A DNA stretch of 10,040 nucleotides, taken from assembly GCA_028276125.1 (NCBI GenBank), contig JAPYWY010000035.1:1-10040 (forward strand), read 5' to 3'. The stretch's first letter is position 1; the number at the start of each line of letters is the position of its first letter. The stretch comes from Pseudothermotoga sp. (GTDB taxonomy: Bacteria > Thermotogota > Thermotogae > Thermotogales > DSM-5069). This document shows positions 6,660-10,040 of this stretch, piece by piece. The position numbers and the translations under genes were made by a program. Under the pieces are notes generated by a model, which saw nothing but the letters and a program-made list of their open reading frames with translations, ran no database searches and was not told the origin of the DNA.

Positions 6660-9072
6660 GTACCTTCCTCCTTTTGATCTTTCTCAGCCTCTCGGTAGAA
6701 ACGACGCGCAGTTTGTTTTCAAGTTCGCTTTTTTCGGATATCGTCTCGAGAACTTCCCGCGCCCTGTCCACGATCTCTCTCGGTAGGCCGGCTATGTGGG
6801 CGACCTCGATCCCGTAGACTTTGTCTGCTACGCCATCGACGACCTTGTGCAAGAACACGATGGTTGATCCTTCTTCCGCCACCTGCACCGTCTTGTTCAG
6901 GATACCTTCGTAAAGGTTCGCGAGCTCCGTAAGCTCGGTGAAATGCGTGGCGAAGACACACTTACAGCCTATTTTGTTGTGTATGTACTCGCTCACCGCC
7001 CAAGCGATGCTGATGCCATCGAACGTGCTCGTGCCCCTACCAACTTCGTCGAGCAGGACCAAGCTGTCCTTCGTTGCATGGTAGACGATTTTCGCAACCT
7101 CGTTCATCTCGGTCAAAAAAGTGCTTCGACCGGCCACCACGTCGTCGCGTACACCCATCTTGGCGAAGATCCTGTCGAAGATCGGTAGAATGGCTCGCTC
7201 CGCTGGGACGAAGCTTCCCATCTGTGCCATGACGGCGATGAGCCCGATCTGTCTGACGAAGGTGGATTTCCCGCTCATGTTGGGACCAGTCAACACCACG
7301 AAGGAATTCTTCTCGTCGAGGACCAAATCGTTGGGCACGAAGTTTTCAACTTTTGTCTCAACTATGGGGTGTCTTGAATTTTTGAGCACGAGTTCACCAC
7401 GGGAGAAAGTAGGTCTCACGTAGTTATGACGAACGGCAGCTATAGCGAGCGAACAGAGCACGTCGAGTGTGGAAAGCACGTCCGCGAGCTTGGCAAGCCT
7501 TGCAGAGTTCTCCCGAACCTTAGAGCAGAGTCCACTGAAAAGCTCCTTCTCTTTCTTGTCCAGTTTTTCTTTCGCCGTGAGAATCTTCTCCTCGAGTTGC
7601 TTCAGTTCCTCGGTGATGAAACGTTCAGAGTTGACGAGCGTCTGTTTTCTGATGTACTCCTTCGGCACCCTCGATAGATTGGACTTGGTGATCTCTATGT
7701 AGTAGCCAAACACCTCGTTGTAACCAATCCTCAGATTGCTTATGCCTGTTCTCACTCTTTCGCGCTGTTCGATCTGTTTGAGAAAATCCTCAGCGTTGAA
7801 GACCAAGTCTCTCAGTTCGTCGAGTTCCGCATCGTATCCAGTCTTGATCACGTTCCCTTCACCGACGTTCATGGATGGTTCTTCCTGCAGGGCTCTATCC
7901 AGTTCGTCGTGAAGGTCTTCAAGGCAGTCCAGATTCGCCATTTCGCCGAAGGCCTCATTCGTCTGCATCGCCGTCTTGATGGCCGGGCACACGGACAAAG
8001 TCGATCTGACGTGCACCAAATCTTTCACTGTGGCTTTGTTGTACTCGAGACGGCCTAAGATCCTCTGAAGGTCCTTCACGGCTGCCAGATACTCCCTCAA
8101 CTCGTTGAGCAGCAGCTGGTCCTTCACGAGGGCTTCAACTTTGTTCAATCTCCACTCGATCTCGTTCTTGTTCTTCAAAGGTTGTAACAACCACTGCTTC
8201 AAGAGCCTTGCACCCATGGATGTCTTTGTGAAGTTCAGAACGTCGAACAGACTTGTTTGCTCATCCCTCACCGACAGTCCGAGCTGTTCTATCGTCGTGG
8301 CGTCGAGGAACACGTAATCGTTGGATCTCAAAGTCTTCGGAGGCTTCAAGAAGATCTGTTCTGACATTAGAGTGTATCTGATGTACCTCACCAGAGCAGC
8401 AAAGGCCAGCTTTCCTTCCGATAGTTCCAAGTGATCAACGATCGCCACATTCAACGCCTGGGCTATGTCGCGGTCGATGTTTGTAAGATTCAAATGCCAA
8501 TCCTGAAGTGGTTCAAGAACGATATTGTTCGTGAATCTATCCTCGAGTTGACCTTTCAGGGAAGGTTCGTAGAGGATCTGGCTGGTCCCGATGGATTTCA
8601 AAAGATCACACAGTTCGTCGAGATCGTTCAAAGAAGTCCAGAAAGTTTCACCCGTTGACACGTCCGCTCCGGCGGCAACGTAGCGGTCGCCCTGCTTGCA
8701 TACGACGACGAGATAGTTGTTGACGTTTCCGTCCAGCAACTCCTCTTCGAGCAGCGTCCCAGGCGTGACGATCCTGGTAACTTCTCTGCGGACCAATCCT
8801 TTAGCTGTCGCAGGATCTTCCATTTGATCGCATATCGCGACTTTGTATCCAAGCTGGACAAGCCTTTTCAAGTAGGAATTCAGTGCATGGTACGGTACGC
8901 CCGCCATGGGCGCACCCTGACGCTGCGTGAGCACTATGTCGAGCTTTTCGGAAACAATCTTCGCGTCATCGAAGAAAGCCTCGTAGAAGTCACCAAGACG
9001 AAAGAGCAGGATCGCATCCTTGTATTTGGACTTTATCTTCATGTATTGTTCCATCATTGGGGTGAGTTTCAA
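6634..9072 (-). CDS. mutS: DNA mismatch repair protein MutS
   Basis: MutS recognises mismatches and small loops and recruits MutL. From the UUG start chosen it has 812 residues and all domains in order: mismatch recognition with FYE at 29-31, connector (about 125-240), lever and clamp (about 250-555), ATPase from about 560. Walker A is TGPNMSGKST near 595-604, the signature loop GRSTFLTEMNE near 648-658, Walker B LLDEVGRGTS with Asp675 and Glu676, and the switch His is in ATHFTEL (His710). The C-terminus is short and ends in QSSLW, resembling a sliding-clamp-binding peptide. A GTG at 9081 overlaps the clpP stop (GTGA) and would add three residues. The TTG at 9072 is preferred because AAGGTGA lies 5 bases upstream and MKLTPMMEQY matches the T. 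maritima N-terminus. The start lies in a perfect inverted repeat. Confidence 0.97.
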   Translation of the reverse strand: MKLTPMMEQYMKIKSKYKDAILLFRLGDFYEAFFDDAKIVSEKLDIVLTQRQGAPMAGVPYHALNSYLKRLVQLGYKVAICDQMEDPATAKGLVRREVTRIVTPGTLLEEELLDGNVNNYLVVVCKQGDRYVAAGADVSTGETFWTSLNDLDELCDLLKSIGTSQILYEPSLKGQLEDRFTNNIVLEPLQDWHLNLTNIDRDIAQALNVAIVDHLELSEGKLAFAALVRYIRYTLMSEQIFLKPPKTLRSNDYVFLDATTIEQLGLSVRDEQTSLFDVLNFTKTSMGARLLKQWLLQPLKNKNEIEWRLNKVEALVKDQLLLNELREYLAAVKDLQRILGRLEYNKATVKDLVHVRSTLSVCPAIKTAMQTNEAFGEMANLDCLEDLHDELDRALQEEPSMNVGEGNVIKTGYDAELDELRDLVFNAEDFLKQIEQRERVRTGISNLRIGYNEVFGYYIEITKSNLSRVPKEYIRKQTLVNSERFITEELKQLEEKILTAKEKLDKKEKELFSGLCSKVRENSARLAKLADVLSTLDVLCSLAIAAVRHNYVRPTFSRGELVLKNSRHPIVETKVENFVPNDLVLDEKNSFVVLTGPNMSGKSTFVRQIGLIAVMAQMGSFVPAERAILPIFDRIFAKMGVRDDVVAGRSTFLTEMNEVAKIVYHATKDSLVLLDEVGRGTSTFDGISIAWAVSEYIHNKIGCKCVFATHFTELTELANLYEGILNKTVQVAEEGSTIVFLHKVVDGVADKVYGIEVAHIAGLPREIVDRAREVLETISEKSELENKLRVVSTERLRKIKRRKVHPDQSSLW
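6664..6671 (-). promoter_or_regulatory. Strong ribosome-binding site inside the mutS 3' end
   Basis: AAAGGAGG, a near-perfect Shine-Dalgarno sequence, lies in the codons for K-R-R-K near the MutS C-terminus. No ATG, GTG or TTG follows at the right distance in any frame that yields a protein. At 7 bases there is ATC, in frame with the complete DHH phosphoesterase. This placement is the main argument for initiation at AUC. Confidence 0.6.
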
Positions 9073-9082
9073 GAAACTCACC
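9061..9082 (-). promoter_or_regulatory. Inverted repeat enclosing the mutS ribosome-binding site and start
   Basis: The sequence is a perfect inverted repeat with 10-base arms (GGTGAGTTTC and GAAACTCACC) and a 2-base centre. In the mRNA, AAGGUGA of the mutS Shine-Dalgarno overlaps the 5' arm, and the UUG start occupies the apex. The loop reads C-UU-G, the CUUG type of tetraloop known to be very stable. The clpP stop codon falls inside the 5' arm, so ribosomes finishing clpP would open the structure. Sequestration of mutS initiation with relief by coupling is an inference from this geometry. Confidence 0.6.
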
Positions 9083-9683
9083 TTCTTTTCGGTTCGATCA
9101 CCTTGTCTATGAGTCCGTATTGGAGCGCCTCGTAGGCGTCCATGAAGAAGTCCCTGTCGGTGTCCTTTTCGATCCGTTCGATGGGCTGATTGGTCTTTTC
9201 ACTGAGTATCTTGTTGATGAGGTTCTTTATTCTGAGCAATTCTTTGGTGATGATCTCCACATCCTTCACTGGTCCTTCGGCACCGCCCAAGGGTTGATGT
9301 AGCATGATCCTTGCATTCGGTAGCGCGAAGCGCTTACCCTTGGTACCACTCGCCAAGAGAACGGCTGCCATGGAAGCAGCTTGACCGACACATATGGTCA
9401 CGACGTCACACTTCACATATTGCATCGTATCGTAGATCGCAAGGCCCGCGGTGACCGAGCCACCTGGACTGTTTATGTAGAGCTGTATGTCCTTGTCAGG
9501 ATCTTCAGCCTCGAGGAAGAGTAATTGAGCAACCACGAGGTTCGCTGTGTGGTCATCGATAGGGTAACCTAAAAAGACGATCCTGTCCTTCAAAAGGCGT
9601 GAGTATATGTCGTAGGCACGTTCGTAACGACCCGTCGATTCAATCACCGTTGGTATCAGTTGCGCTGTTTGCTCCAGGCTCAT
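9078..9683 (-). CDS. clpP: ATP-dependent Clp protease proteolytic subunit ClpP
   Basis: ClpP forms the tetradecameric serine-protease chamber that degrades proteins unfolded by a Clp ATPase (ClpX, ClpA or ClpC) in the cytoplasm. The 201-residue protein is of normal length. The catalytic triad is Ser104 (GQAASMAA), His129 (MLHQP) and Asp178 (TDRDFF). INSPGGSVTAGLAIYDTM at 70-87 is the oxyanion-hole strand and helix region. The N-terminus up to STGRYERAYDIYSRLL contains the usual short propeptide and axial-loop region. The ATG has a near-consensus ribosome-binding site, GGAGGTGA, ending 6 bases upstream and lying within the end of tig, which clpP overlaps by 44 bases. tig-clpP is a conserved pair, but the common third gene, clpX, is not here: mutS follows instead. 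Confidence 0.98.
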   Translation of the reverse strand: MSLEQTAQLIPTVIESTGRYERAYDIYSRLLKDRIVFLGYPIDDHTANLVVAQLLFLEAEDPDKDIQLYINSPGGSVTAGLAIYDTMQYVKCDVVTICVGQAASMAAVLLASGTKGKRFALPNARIMLHQPLGGAEGPVKDVEIITKELLRIKNLINKILSEKTNQPIERIEKDTDRDFFMDAYEALQYGLIDKVIEPKRR

Positions 9684-10040
9684 TCGCCCTCACCTCCTCA
9701 GGTTTCACGTCCAAGACCTTGCACTTCTCAAGGATCCTGTCGGCGATCTTTTCTTTTATGAGTTGGTCCCGCACATCTTCGTACACATCCTTCCTGTTTT
9801 TCAAGAGCGACTTCGCACGTTCCACGGAAATGCCCCAAGCGAGCGCGAGTTTCTCCGCCTGTGCCAGAACCTCTTCATCACTAACTTCGATACCGTTTTG
9901 ACGCGCTGCCTCAACGATGGCGTACTCCGCCTTGAGATCTTGCAAGTAGTATCGCTTGATCGCTTCCAAAGCTTTCTGTTCGTCGCCATTGTATTCTCTC
10001 AGCAACTTCTCGTACTCATCGCGGTTGGATTTGATATCCT
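9640..10040 (-). CDS. tig: Trigger factor, C-terminal part (5' end beyond the window)
   Basis: Trigger factor is the ribosome-bound chaperone and peptidyl-prolyl isomerase that meets nascent chains. About 132 C-terminal residues are visible and the frame is open to the right edge, starting D-I-K-S-N-R-D-E-Y; the TTG at 10005 is an internal leucine. The ribosome-binding and PPIase domains are out of view. What remains is all alpha-helical and charged, the C-terminal substrate-cradle domain: LKAEYAIVEAARQNGIEVSD near the start, a middle helix EEVLAQAEKLALAWGIS, and the closing segment DQLIKEKIADRILEKC. The tail after VLDVKPEEV is a polar, probably disordered extension ending in TDTNGD. Identification rests on this helical pattern together with the immediately following, overlapping clpP gene. 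It is the first visible gene of the minus-strand cluster, whose promoter must lie beyond the window. Confidence 0.88.
   Translation of the reverse strand, partial: DIKSNRDEYEKLLREYNGDEQKALEAIKRYYLQDLKAEYAIVEAARQNGIEVSDEEVLAQAEKLALAWGISVERAKSLLKNRKDVYEDVRDQLIKEKIADRILEKCKVLDVKPEEVRANEPGANSATDTNGD

Noticed and set aside
1..10040. Search for CRISPR arrays, insertion sequences, tRNA/rRNA genes, prophage or toxin-antitoxin genes
   Set aside because: No regularly spaced repeats, transposase-like products, cloverleaf sequences or phage-like genes were seen; the window is almost fully occupied by conserved housekeeping-type genes.

Overview
This window looks like a chromosomal segment of a thermophilic bacterium of the Thermotogota, most likely Thermotoga or Pseudothermotoga. 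The main reason is that HisF, MutS and the family-4 uracil-DNA glycosylase closely resemble the Thermotoga maritima proteins as I remember them. For HisF the alignment is gap-free from the window edge through both catalytic aspartates. The assignment rests on memory of protein sequences, not on a search. Coding density is very high, and I see no mobile element, CRISPR array, tRNA or rRNA.

Plus strand, 1-1263: the distal end of a histidine operon. It holds the 3' part of hisF (the cyclase subunit of imidazole glycerol phosphate synthase) and a complete bifunctional hisIE, separated by one base. A 211-base convergent intergenic region (1264-1474) follows, with a small hairpin that could terminate transcription from both sides.

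Minus strand, 10040 down to 1475: nine genes in one direction, in transcription order tig (partial), clpP, mutS, a DHH-family phosphoesterase, a family-4 uracil-DNA glycosylase, a DtxR-like regulator, a UDP-hexose 4-epimerase, rarA and an acetamidase/formamidase. Neighbours overlap by 1 to 44 bases or nearly touch. The one real gap is 127 bases before the glycosylase gene and may hold an internal promoter. Four of the nine genes belong to DNA repair or genome-maintenance families (mutS, DHH, udg, rarA). They sit behind two protein-quality-control genes (tig, clpP), with no clpX between clpP and mutS.

Several starts are not the longest possible ones. UUG starts with good ribosome-binding sites and family-like N-termini are preferred for mutS and the glycosylase, and an internal ATG for rarA and the acetamidase. 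The DHH gene has no ATG, GTG or TTG upstream of its essential first motif. Its best-placed start is an AUC codon behind a strong Shine-Dalgarno sequence inside the mutS 3' end. The mutS initiation site lies in a perfect 10-bp inverted repeat that would fold the mRNA into a hairpin with the UUG in its loop. The DtxR-like protein has lost most of the metal ligands of its family. These three are the most notable observations. I found no wholly novel system: every gene belongs to a known family.
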